DNA of 64,000 nt from Halichondria panicea (taxonomy: Eukaryota > Porifera > Demospongiae > Suberitida > Halichondriidae). A program made the translations under genes and the position numbers. Location of the stretch: contig NC_087386.1 of the NCBI RefSeq assembly GCF_963675165.1, positions 4,036,169-4,100,168 on the forward strand. The letters run 5' to 3'. Within the stretch, counting starts at the first letter, position 1. Each line of letters starts with the position of its first letter. The notes beneath the pieces were generated by a model. The model was not told where the DNA came from. It ran no database searches and was given only the letters and a program-made list of their open reading frames with translations. Below are positions 25,625 through 35,011 of this stretch, piece by piece.

Positions 25625-26966
25625 GTCAGTGACAGACTCTAGCAGAAAGTTTACCATACCGGCGGTATTACCATTACCCTATGGTAAACACCACGTACTT
25701 CAGTTTCCATAATTATACACGGGCAAGTCCCTTGTCACATAAGACGAGGTTCCACTGTGCTATATCTGTATAAACAATAATTCTGATACATAACTGTCTA
25801 TGTGTATATACAGGTCTGATCGTCCAGGAAGGCCGAGGTCCACTGTTACCATTGACGAAATACTGGAAATACGATCACTTCATTACAAATGGAATAAAAT
25901 TGCGTCTATCTTGGGAATATCAAGAGCAACTTTGTACAGACGATTAGAAGAAAATGGAAGATCCTCACAGGATGGGTCGATGTTGGATGATAATGAGCTA
26001 GATGATGTGATCAGTGGTATAAAAAGAGATCACCCGAATGATGGGGAACGACTTGTCTGCGGCCACTTAAGAGCAAGGGGATTAAAAGTTCCTTGGCAAG
26101 CTGTCAGGGATTCCATTCATCGAACGGATCACGAAAATGTCATTGCGCGTCGCTGTACTGTTGTTAGACGCCGTGTGTACAGTGCCCCTCACCCAAATTA
26201 TGTGTGGCACATTGATGGCCATCATAAACTTATAAGGTGGCGTTTTGTGATCCATGGTTCAATTGACGGCTTCTCCCGCACTATCATTTATGTGGCATGC
26301 ACCGACAACAATCGTTCAGAAACTGTTCTCCAGCTCTTCACTGACAGTATCAGGCACTATGGTGTCCCTAACCATGTGAGATCAGATCACGGTGGAGAAA
26401 ATGTGGAGGTATGGCGGTACATGATTGCTGCACACAATAATGATTACAGTTGTGTAATCACCGGGAGTTCTGTGCACAATGAAAGAATTGAGAGACTCTG
26501 GTGTGACGTTCATAGATGTGTTGGTTCCGTGTTTTCCCAAATCTTCCGATCTTTGGAAAGTGATGGACTTCTTGACCCCTTAAATGAAGTGGATCTTTAC
26601 TGTTTGCATCTGATCTTCCTGCCACGAATAAACAAATGTATTTCAGGTTTCGTAGATAGTTGGAATCATCATCCTTTATCTACTGAAGGCAATCGAACTC
26701 CATACCAACTTTTTTTTGAAGGTATGCTGCAAACAAGCGAGCAAGAACTTGGTACTACAGCTAATGTGGACACTTCTGATGTTGAAGGAGAACGTGTATC
26801 AGTGCCAAGAATTAAGTTTATACCATGCTCAATTTTAAAACAAAGTTTCCAAACTATAAATCCCCTTGAAGAAGCAGAAGATAATGGTAGAGGACTCTTT
26901 GTCGACGTACTTCATACTACAGGACAGCATCTTAATGCTACTTGCTCACAATGTATTTGGATGTAA
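25491..26966 (+). pseudogene. rve-type DDE integrase/transposase, one nonsense codon
   Basis: Exon 1 is 25491-25624 (start MAEGVNVGVLSSALAV, GT donor at 25625). Exon 2 is 25814-26966 (acceptor tatacag). The splice keeps frame (AG|G) and gives about 428 residues. Exon 2 begins with an HTH-like segment (ASILGISRATLYRRL), followed by the rve core: WHIDGHHKL (first Asp, about residue 183), VRSDHGGENVEV (second Asp), and NERIERLW (Glu). It should cut and join the element's ends in the nucleus. Exon 1 contains an in-frame TAG at 25566-25568, where the twin exon of the HECT gene has CAG, so this copy is probably inactive unless splicing avoids the stop. The gene converges on HECT; the two stop codons are about 150 bp apart. 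Confidence 0.85.
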
Positions 26967-27115
26967 TATTCAATTATTATAATTATGATAAGAATGAATG
27001 AAAGAATGAATAAATAAATGAAAAAGGAATGAATAATGTGATGATGAATGAATGAATGAACACAATGAAGTAATACAGCAGCTAAAATGTCAAAGTTGGA
27101 ACTGTTATATACTAA
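26967..27115. repeat. gaatga-type microsatellite between convergent genes
   Basis: An irregular array of aatga/aata units (about 26985-27062) fills the space between the integrase and HECT stop codons. No terminator signal was resolved beyond AT-rich sequence. Confidence 0.6.
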
Positions 27116-27812
27116 CTACGGACCACCACCAAAACCAGCAGAATCCAAAACGCTCATATCCATTTTTTTCTTAAACATCTCATATGGCAGCTCGTCAAAA
27201 GATCTTGGAAAGGTGATGCTTACGTCACATGTTGAAGTCTTAGGGAGAATCTTTTCATTTGTGAAGTGGACACTAGGGATACAAGGAAACCCAGCTGCTG
27301 GAAGCCTCCTAGAGCCAGAGATAAATTGTAGAATGTCACCAATCGACACACCTGATTCATCACCATCTGTGTTGGGATAAATGCTGTAATGTGTAACTGA
27401 CAAACGATAAATGCTTAGTATGTACATATACAGTGCTGTATAAATGTGTGTAACTGACCAGAGCAATCCATGACATAGTTGCTCCACATGAGGTAAACAG
27501 CCTCCTCTGACTTTCTTTTGTTGCTTCCTCTTTCCGAGTAGCTAGCCACAAACCAGTCTAAGAGGTCACCACCATCAACATCAAACGCAATTGAGGTGGC
27601 AAGGAACGAATGCATGTCATCAGGGTATTGGACCATCAAAATTTCCAGCTGGAGGGTCTCCCTCAATCCCTTCCTTAGCTGTTGCAGCTCAGCAAGAGGG
27701 AGGAAATACACAAAATGGAGCCACACTGTCTTCAGGATCTCCTCCTTATCTGAGATCTGCAGCGAGCTGGTTGGTTTCTGGTAGCCACACTCAAAGCGAA
27801 GCTCAAGGTGCT

Positions 27813-28102
27813 TGTCATGAGCCCCCGGCTGCGCCAAGGCTCGCAGTTGACTTAAACAGAACACGATCCAAGTAAATAGGAGTCTTCTATAACTTTAACA
27901 TGAGAACAGAACTGCACATAACTCCTTCTCTAGCTATTTTATACAGACACATGCACCAAAAATCTAGATTGTTCTACAACACCCACAAAGTTCTAGAATA
28001 CTGAACCTCTGGAAGGTTCTTAACACATAAAGTTCTGGTCCTTTACCACGGAATGTTCTAGTTCTTAATTAAACCAGTCACAGAATGTTCTAGTTCACCA
28101 CA
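27813..28102 (-). repeat. 3' LTR of the Gmr1-type element
   Basis: 290 bp, TG...CA ends. It matches 32801-33090 except for one C/T difference (near 28064 versus 33052). The tract just inside (28103-28117) reads agaaggggagaggaa on the minus strand, a good polypurine tract. Confidence 0.95.
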
Positions 28103-30015
28103 TTCCTCTCCCCTTCTCCTGCGACATTCATGTCGGGGTGAGAAATAGGCAATCGGGAGAGGGCGTCTGCGTTTTGGTTGTCTTTGCCCTTCCGATAGCG
28201 GACAGAAAAGTTGAATGGTTGCAAGGCCAGGCTCCATCGGATGAGACGATTGTTGTTCTCTTTCATTCGCTCCATCCATTCCAGGGAGTGATGGTCCGTC
28301 TGGATTACAAAGGGTCGTCCTAGGAGGTAGACTCGGAAAGCTTCAACAGCGAGTTTAATTGCCAGGCACTCCTTCTCCACGGTCGAGTAGTGTTCTTCTC
28401 GGTTAAGGAGTTTTCGGCTAAAATATCCTACTGGGTGTTCAGCGCCATCCCCATCAGTTTGGCTGAGGACTGCCCCTACACCTCGCTGGGATGCATCGGT
28501 TTGGAGGACAAAGGCTCTCGAAAAGTCTGGATTGTGCAATATCGGCTGTGACAACATCTGCTTCTTCAGGGTCTGGAATGCTGTCTCACAAGCTGGTGTC
28601 CATATTACTGTTGAGGGTAAATTCTTTCGGGTGAGGTCGGACAGGGGGGCGGCAATGGAGGCGAAATCCGGGATAAACCTCCTGTAATATCCAGTTAATC
28701 CAAGGAAACAACGCACTTCTTTTTTCGTTTTTGGTCTTGGAAATTCCATCATTGCCTCTAGTTTTGTTTCCTCTGGTTTCACCACTCCACTCCCAACGAC
28801 ATGGCCTAGGTATATACAGTGGGCCATCCCAAACTGACATTTGCTGAGCTTCATGGTTAGGCCGGCATCTTGGATCCGCTCCAGCACCTGACGTAAATGG
28901 TAGAGGTGGTCCTTCCAATTGGAGCTGTAGATTACAACATCATCTAGGTATGCTGCAGCATATTCTTCCAGTCCTTGCAGTACCCGGTCCATTAGCCTCT
29001 GGAAAGTTGCCGGTGCGCCTTGCAAGCCAAATGGCATAACATTGAAGTGATAAAGACCAAAAGGGGTTACAAATGCCGTCTTCGTCTGGGCTTTCTTGGT
29101 GAGGGGTACCTGCCAGTATCCTTTTGTCAGATCCAAAGTGGTGATGTACTTAGCTTGGCCTAGTCTGTCGATCATCTCGTCAATGCGGGGCATTGGGTAT
29201 GCATCTGCCTCAGAAACTCCATTTAGATGTCGATAGTCAACGCAGAATCGCATAGTACCATCTTTCTTCTTCACCAATACAATAGGGGCTGACCATTCAC
29301 TTGTCGAAGGCTCGATCACTCCATGTTCTAGCATTTCCGCAATTTCTTTCTTCACTGTCTCTCGATAGGCATGAGGTAAGCGGTAAGGAGGCAACCTGAT
29401 TGGGCGTGCCGTTCCGGTTTCAATGTCGTGCTCAATGATTGCTGTCCGTCCTGGGGTGTCTCGCATAGCTTCTACGAATTCGTTGGTTAGCTGACGGAGG
29501 TCATACTGTTGGGTCTCTTCCAGTCGCTTGTCCAGGACAATCTTCTTTGTGATACCGTCACTTTCTTTCCACAACGGGAGTTCATCCGTTAATTCTCCTC
29601 TCTCTTCCTCCGCCAAGAGGTTTGGGATCGTGGGGGTATTCCACTTTCGCAACATGTTGATGTGGAAGACTCTTCTCCGCTTCTTGTGATCGAACATGTC
29701 CACTTCATATGTCACCGGTGAAATCACTTTCTTCACGGGGTAGGGACCTTGCCACTTCGCTAGGAGTTTGTTGGTCGAGGAAGGTAGAAGGACTAGTACG
29801 TTGTCCTCTACCTGCAGCTGCCTCTCTCGTGCATTTCGATCATACCACTTCTTTTGGGTTGTTTGGGCCTTCTTCAGATTCTCACAAGCTAGCTCCGACA
29901 TCTTGGCGAGTTTTTCTTGAATCGTCAGGACATAAGAAACGACACTCTGTAGATTTCTTGCTAGATTCCCACGATTCTTTGAGCACATCAAGAGGTCCTC
30001 GCACCTGCCTTCCAT
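28090..30015 (-). CDS. Reverse transcriptase-RNase H ORF of the Gmr1-type element
   Basis: 641 codons. The first part (about 30000-29640) is really the tail of the integrase, with WQGPYPVKKV and RRRVFHINMLRKW, a chromo/SH3-like C-terminus. The RT follows with SEWSAPIVLVKKKDGTMRFC, the active site AAYLDDVVIYSS (about 28960-28920) and FLGLTGYYRRFIPDF. RNase H has LQTDASQRGVGAVLSQ, VEKECLAIKLAVEAF and TDHHSL. The stop codon overlaps the LTR edge. The N-terminal ATG is probably not the natural start: the protein is likely made by frameshift from the upstream ORF, or a single-base indel separates them. Confidence 0.9.
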   Translation of the reverse strand: MEGRCEDLLMCSKNRGNLARNLQSVVSYVLTIQEKLAKMSELACENLKKAQTTQKKWYDRNARERQLQVEDNVLVLLPSSTNKLLAKWQGPYPVKKVISPVTYEVDMFDHKKRRRVFHINMLRKWNTPTIPNLLAEEERGELTDELPLWKESDGITKKIVLDKRLEETQQYDLRQLTNEFVEAMRDTPGRTAIIEHDIETGTARPIRLPPYRLPHAYRETVKKEIAEMLEHGVIEPSTSEWSAPIVLVKKKDGTMRFCVDYRHLNGVSEADAYPMPRIDEMIDRLGQAKYITTLDLTKGYWQVPLTKKAQTKTAFVTPFGLYHFNVMPFGLQGAPATFQRLMDRVLQGLEEYAAAYLDDVVIYSSNWKDHLYHLRQVLERIQDAGLTMKLSKCQFGMAHCIYLGHVVGSGVVKPEETKLEAMMEFPRPKTKKEVRCFLGLTGYYRRFIPDFASIAAPLSDLTRKNLPSTVIWTPACETAFQTLKKQMLSQPILHNPDFSRAFVLQTDASQRGVGAVLSQTDGDGAEHPVGYFSRKLLNREEHYSTVEKECLAIKLAVEAFRVYLLGRPFVIQTDHHSLEWMERMKENNNRLIRWSLALQPFNFSVRYRKGKDNQNADALSRLPISHPDMNVAGEGERNVVN

Positions 30016-32722
30016 ACATTAGTTCAAAGGGAGAAAATCCGGTTGATGACTGGGGTACTTCACGGTAGGCAAACAGCAAATACGGAATTAGTTGGTCCCA
30101 GTCTTTTCCTTCTTCATTGGCGGTTTTGCGAAGCATGGACTTCAAGGTTTGATTGAAACGTTCTACTAATCCGTCCGTTTGAGGGTGGTAAGGGCTGGTC
30201 TGGATCGGCTGTATCTTCAACAAGCGGTAGAGCTCTGCTAGCAATCCAGATGTGAAATTAGCTCCTTGATCAGTCAGGATCTCTCGGGGTATGCCTACTC
30301 TTGAGAAAAACATTATCAGCTCCTTGGCTACGTGCTCAGCATCTATGGTTCGTAGGGGGACAGCTTCTGGGTACCTTGTACTATAGTCGCAAATCACCAG
30401 GATGTAGCGGTTTCCCGTGCGGCTACGAGGAAGAGGACCCACGATATCCATAGCAATACGTTCAAACGGCTCTCGAATGATGGGTAGGGGAATCATTGGT
30501 ACACGCTGCTTTTTCCCCTTTGATGTCCTCTGACACTCTTCGCACGATTGGCATAGCTTCTTCACATCTTCGAATACTGTCGGCCAATAGAACCGCTGGA
30601 GAATCCGTTCTACGGTCTTTCGCTGCCCCATGTGGCCAGCCATTGGAATATGGTGAGCAAGGGACATCACTAGGCTACGGCACGACTCTGGTAGCACCAA
30701 CTGCTGTATCGGGCTGCTGTCTTCGCCATGGGGTGAGATCCATTGACGGTAAATCAGTCCATTTTCTTCGTGAAAGACCATCTTGCTGGCTCCAGTAGCA
30801 CCGTTCATTGCTTCTCGAATACCTTTAAGCGTGACATCTTCTTGCTGCATTCGTCGCAACTCAATGGGGGACAGGTCCAAGGGGTGTGTCTGCTTGTTTT
30901 GAGCCACTTCACGCCTCTGCTGCCTCTTCTCTCTCCTAGTTAGTTGCTGGTGTTTCTTTACTTCGAGAAAAAGATCTGGGTCCATCTCTGCGCCAAGTGG
31001 CATCTCAGCAATTTGGTCATCGGTTACGTCCAAGTCCGTTAGCATCTCGGCTTGTTGGTCATCAGGAGTGTTGGGAGTGTTTGGAACCATCTTGGCCACT
31101 TGGTCATCAGGCATCTCATCAGTGGATGTGTCGGACGTGGTAGTAGGCTGTTTGATTCCCTCCTGTTGTTGTATCTTCTCCAGTTCCACTCTTTCTTCTT
31201 CGTTTTTCTTGGCCTGGGCTCTGGTCATTACGGCAAGGGCTTCTTCAGTCCGAACTGTCCCTTCCTTATTCTGTAACATTTCGAGTAGGTCTGCCACATC
31301 TCGTCCGAGTAGCACTGGTACTGGGAGGGTCTTTGAAATTGCTGCTTCGATTTGGTGTCTTTCTTCTCCGAGGCCAATTTCTACACTTACGAGTGGATAT
31401 TCTCGAACGTCTCCGTGAGCACATCGGATGCGAACTCGTCCTAGTTGCTTCTTCTGTGGTAGCAGATCACTTCTCACCATTGAACGGGCACAACCGGTGT
31501 CAAGGACAATCTCGTCTACTGCTTTTCCCTCCACTGTGCCGGATCGTGTAATCTGGGGGTTGATTTTCTTCTCCAACTTGTCCTCATTCATGTACACCAA
31601 TTCAGTTTCTTCTGTGAATAGATTTGACTTGCTAGGGCAATTTGCGGCAATATGTCCGGTCTCTTGGCAGTTGTAGCATTTGATTTTGTTCCATTCCATC
31701 TTTGTTTTGTTGGCCTCCCTTCGTCCTTTCTCTGTCCTTCGATCAGCCATAGCCTTCCTACAGTCTTTGGCAATATGGCCCTTTATCTTGCAGTAGTGGC
31801 ACGTTTTGGTTGCTCCGCTCTCACTGCTGGGCCGACGAGTCTCTCGTGGCGGTAACTCCTTAGGATCAAGTTGACGGGAATGAACATAGCTGTCGGCCAG
31901 TCTTCCCGCTTCTTCTCCGGTAGTGGGCTTTCGGTCGCCCAACCAAATTCTCAGGTCTCTAGGCATCCCCTCCATCAGTTGCTCCACTACAATTTTCTCC
32001 TTGAGTGCTTCCATCGTGGTGCAGCCTGCTGTCCATTTCTCCAGGAGGTCTCTCAGTTTTGTTGCGAGCTCCAGGTACGCCTCCCCTTCGGCCTTCTTCG
32101 TAGTTCGGAAGCGTTTGCGGTACGTTTCTTCGCTAATATCATAGCGTTGCAGTATAGCTCTTTTCACGTCCTCATAGTTCTTAGCTTTCTCTACATCCAT
32201 TGCAGCAAAGGCCTGCTGGGCTCTCCCCATAAGTTGTGGCGCTAACTTATGGGCCCAGTGCTCTTCTTTCACTTCAAAGGCTGTCATCAGTCGCTCAAAC
32301 GTAGTCAAGTATGCCTCAATGTCTTCTTTTTCCGTGAGTTTGGCTAGGTTCAAATGTCGTAGATCTTCCGCTCGTTTCGCCTTGATCTCCTCTCGACTCT
32401 GATTTAGGTCCATCCAGTTTCTCATCATCTCCACCTGACTTTGCATCATTTGCATTCTTTGTTCACTTTCTCTCTCTCTACGTTCCTGTTCTTCTGCTCG
32501 TTCTCGCTCTCGTTGTCTGTTCTCTTCTTCTCTTGCTCTGGCCCTTTCCGTTTCTGCCTCGTCACGGCTCCGGCGATCTTCCAGCAGCATCTGTAGAAGT
32601 TCAGTCACTCCAGTTCCTGTCTCTGCCATCGTTATTACAGCTTGGTCACTCTCCACGTCTTGTTCTGTTTCGTTCGCCGATTCTCCTAGGTTGTAGATTC
32701 TGCCAGTCCTTGTCACCGACAT
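29882..32722 (-). CDS. Gag-protease-integrase ORF of the Gmr1-type element
   Basis: 946 codons from an ATG 79 nt inside the 5' LTR. A coiled-coil stretch rich in Arg/Glu (residues about 60-120) precedes the capsid-like region. Two zinc knuckles follow: CHYCKIKGHIAKDC and CYNCQETGHIAANC. Protease active site: VLDTGCARSMV. Integrase: H-H-C-C zinc region (HHIPMAGHMGQRKTVERIL, CQSCEEC), then core MDIVGPLP, LTDQGANFTSG and YHPQTDGLVERFNQ with the D, D and E residues. The ORF leaves the integrase frame at SKKSTE and ends 30 or so codons later, while the continuation is in the next ORF at offset +1. Confidence 0.92.
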   Translation of the reverse strand: MSVTRTGRIYNLGESANETEQDVESDQAVITMAETGTGVTELLQMLLEDRRSRDEAETERARAREEENRQRERERAEEQERRERESEQRMQMMQSQVEMMRNWMDLNQSREEIKAKRAEDLRHLNLAKLTEKEDIEAYLTTFERLMTAFEVKEEHWAHKLAPQLMGRAQQAFAAMDVEKAKNYEDVKRAILQRYDISEETYRKRFRTTKKAEGEAYLELATKLRDLLEKWTAGCTTMEALKEKIVVEQLMEGMPRDLRIWLGDRKPTTGEEAGRLADSYVHSRQLDPKELPPRETRRPSSESGATKTCHYCKIKGHIAKDCRKAMADRRTEKGRREANKTKMEWNKIKCYNCQETGHIAANCPSKSNLFTEETELVYMNEDKLEKKINPQITRSGTVEGKAVDEIVLDTGCARSMVRSDLLPQKKQLGRVRIRCAHGDVREYPLVSVEIGLGEERHQIEAAISKTLPVPVLLGRDVADLLEMLQNKEGTVRTEEALAVMTRAQAKKNEEERVELEKIQQQEGIKQPTTTSDTSTDEMPDDQVAKMVPNTPNTPDDQQAEMLTDLDVTDDQIAEMPLGAEMDPDLFLEVKKHQQLTRREKRQQRREVAQNKQTHPLDLSPIELRRMQQEDVTLKGIREAMNGATGASKMVFHEENGLIYRQWISPHGEDSSPIQQLVLPESCRSLVMSLAHHIPMAGHMGQRKTVERILQRFYWPTVFEDVKKLCQSCEECQRTSKGKKQRVPMIPLPIIREPFERIAMDIVGPLPRSRTGNRYILVICDYSTRYPEAVPLRTIDAEHVAKELIMFFSRVGIPREILTDQGANFTSGLLAELYRLLKIQPIQTSPYHPQTDGLVERFNQTLKSMLRKTANEEGKDWDQLIPYLLFAYREVPQSSTGFSPFELMYGRQVRGPLDVLKESWESSKKSTECRFLCPDDSRKTRQDVGASL

Positions 32723-32780
32723 ACAGATCTACCATTCGCTTCTCAAATTTGTGGGTCTCGAAAAACCACTGTCTTCGACT

Positions 32781-32798
32781 ATCCCACCGCTGCCACCA
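32781..32798 (-). other. Primer binding site, tRNA-Leu type
   Basis: Two bases inside the 5' LTR the minus strand reads tggtggcagcggtgggat. Its complement, atcccaccgctgccacca, matches the 3' end of animal tRNA-Leu (AAG-type) plus CCA as I recall it, over 18 nt. Confidence 0.75.
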
Positions 32799-32800
32799 AT

Positions 32801-33090
32801 TGTCATGAGCCCCCGGCTGCGCCAAGGCTCGCAGTTGACTTAAACAGAACACGATCCAAGTAAATAGGAGTCTTCTATAACTTTAACATGAGAACAGAAC
32901 TGCACATAACTCCTTCTCTAGCTATTTTATACAGACACATGCACCAAAAATCTAGATTGTTCTACAACACCCACAAAGTTCTAGAATACTGAACCTCTGG
33001 AAGGTTCTTAACACATAAAGTTCTGGTCCTTTACCACGGAATGTTCTAGTTTTTAATTAAACCAGTCACAGAATGTTCTAGTTCACCACA
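32801..33090 (-). repeat. 5' LTR of the Gmr1-type element
   Basis: 290 bp, followed on the plus strand by the target duplication gtgct at 33091-33095. It presumably holds the promoter. One difference from the 3' LTR means a very recent insertion. Confidence 0.95.
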
Positions 33091-35011
33091 GTGCTCATCA
33101 GTGAATGACCTGAGTTCCTCAACATTCACAATAGTTAGCATCTGTAGAAATGTAGTAAAAACAGGCACAGGCACACACACGTACACACGCAACCTTCTCA
33201 AGATTCTGCCGAACTTCGAAGTCAGGTATATCTTGAAGGTCTGGAGAACTCCTCACTTCGTCAAACACAATATAGTCTGCAACAGCACGGCTGAAGCACA
33301 CTGGGGGTGGCCCACCTTGTACTAAGCTGGTTGCAACGATCTTTCCAGTGATGTAGAACTTATTTTCAGCTAAGGCATGAACATTGTGCACTGGTACAGC
33401 ATTCTCAGGCCAGCCTGTGAAAAGGCCACTCTTGTCAAAGAGCTCCCTCATGAGTACACTGAACAGCTCTCGCCTGGGACCTCCATCATCCACTGAAATC
33501 TCCCCAATGAAGGTCACCTTCAGCATCTTTGAGGTGTGAAAGGAAGGTTTGGCGAAAGCACACAATGCATCTTGTACAATGTGACTACGGCGTACACATA
33601 TCCGTTGTCGATCTTCCTCATCAGCTGCACCAGTTAGTACTCTCAACTGATGTTGGAGAACTACGTGCTTGGATACAATTAAATTTGTTTTGCGAACCCC
33701 CCTAAAAGATAATAAATGAAACACGGTCATGTTTCAAATTTAGTCAATACCTTTCTTCCAAATCACGTTGAGGTGCAAGAGAAAACTCCACTTTGGGAAG
33801 CTCATCGTCAGTGCCGCTACCTGACATATCGTCGGGAGACTCTTGTGTCAAATCGATAAGGCTTCTGTAAACATCGTAAGACCTAGACAGAAAAATAAGT
33901 GTTATCATGCATGCAGCATGCACAACATAAAGTAATACCTGTGTGCACTTTCTTCCTTAGGTGTTTTTTTGATAGACTGAGGACGAGGTTTCTTACTGGT
34001 GTTTGAGACAGACGTAGGAGGTGTTTCCTCAGATTTGCGAGAGCCATCCTTTCCTGCATGTTCCCAATCATCGCCTGACTCCAAATCTGAGTCCTATTGT
34101 ACACACATAAATCATGTGCATGGTACAAGGTCTCTTACCTCAACATCTGGCAATGTAAGCTCATCTTGGGCCAAAATATAAATTGGATTCTTGTTAGTTC
34201 CTAGCTTTGCAACTTGTTGTGGTGTCCACGTAAAAGTTGCAGATTTTGAGGGAATAGTGAGTGATTTTGATCCAGCTCCAGTGCATTGAAGAAAGACGAA
34301 GGGAAAGTCCTCTCGGCTTCGCATCTGGCGACTAAACACAGATCGTACCTCCATCTCCATCTCATTTTCTGTCATTAAGGAAGTAAGGCGTATTTTGCCC
34401 ATCAAACCCTTAGAAGCTAGTTTAGCACGGGACTTGCCACGGGGAAATGATATTGGGGATTCACCATCTTTCTTTGGAATGCACACAATGTCTCGATCCC
34501 ACACTTGCAGAGTGCTTTCTTTGGATTTCGATTTCTTCTGTCCTGAGCCTCCTTCACTTCCTCTCTTCCTTTTTAGATAAGATGGTAAAATCACCCGTGC
34601 AGATGAAGGACCTCTGCTGTATGCATGATGGCATGGTCCATAACAAACAGCAACTTTTCAATGTAAAAACATACCTAAGGTAAAAACATTTACGCCTACA
34701 AATTTAACCGCAAAAATCTCATTCCGCGCCTAATCAGAAGCAGCGGATGTTTCCCAGCTAATCCAACAACCGACATCAGCATAAAGCATAAAGCATAAAC
34801 TCAAACTCTGCCAAGATTTAATTGTGAAGAGCTACTAAGCTACTAGTATTAATATGGCTTCCACATGCTTGAGGCTACCATTTGAGAGCGGCTTCTGATC
34901 AAGTATACACTGCTATATCAAGTGTCACCCTGCTAAATTATTGTGGGCTGATGCATGATCAAATGCTGCCTATATCTGAAACTTTCATGGGTCTGTACAC
35001 TACATTTGTAC

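Larger units (their letters stand above)
27813..33090 (-). mobile_element. Gmr1-type gypsy LTR retrotransposon, near-intact
   Basis: The element is 5,278 bp with 290-bp LTRs that differ at one base, and the 5-bp duplication gtgct lies at 27808-27812 and 33091-33095. It is inserted in HECT exon 6 in the same orientation as that gene. Coding order is gag, protease, integrase, then reverse transcriptase and RNase H. This copia-like order with a gypsy-type RT is the hallmark of the Gmr1 group first described in fish. Two long ORFs overlap by 134 nt with a frame change at the junction. Confidence 0.95.

Noticed and set aside
28090-30015. ORF2 ATG as a true translation start
   Set aside because: The first ~120 residues are the integrase tail that begins in ORF1, so the ORF is the continuation of a polyprotein.
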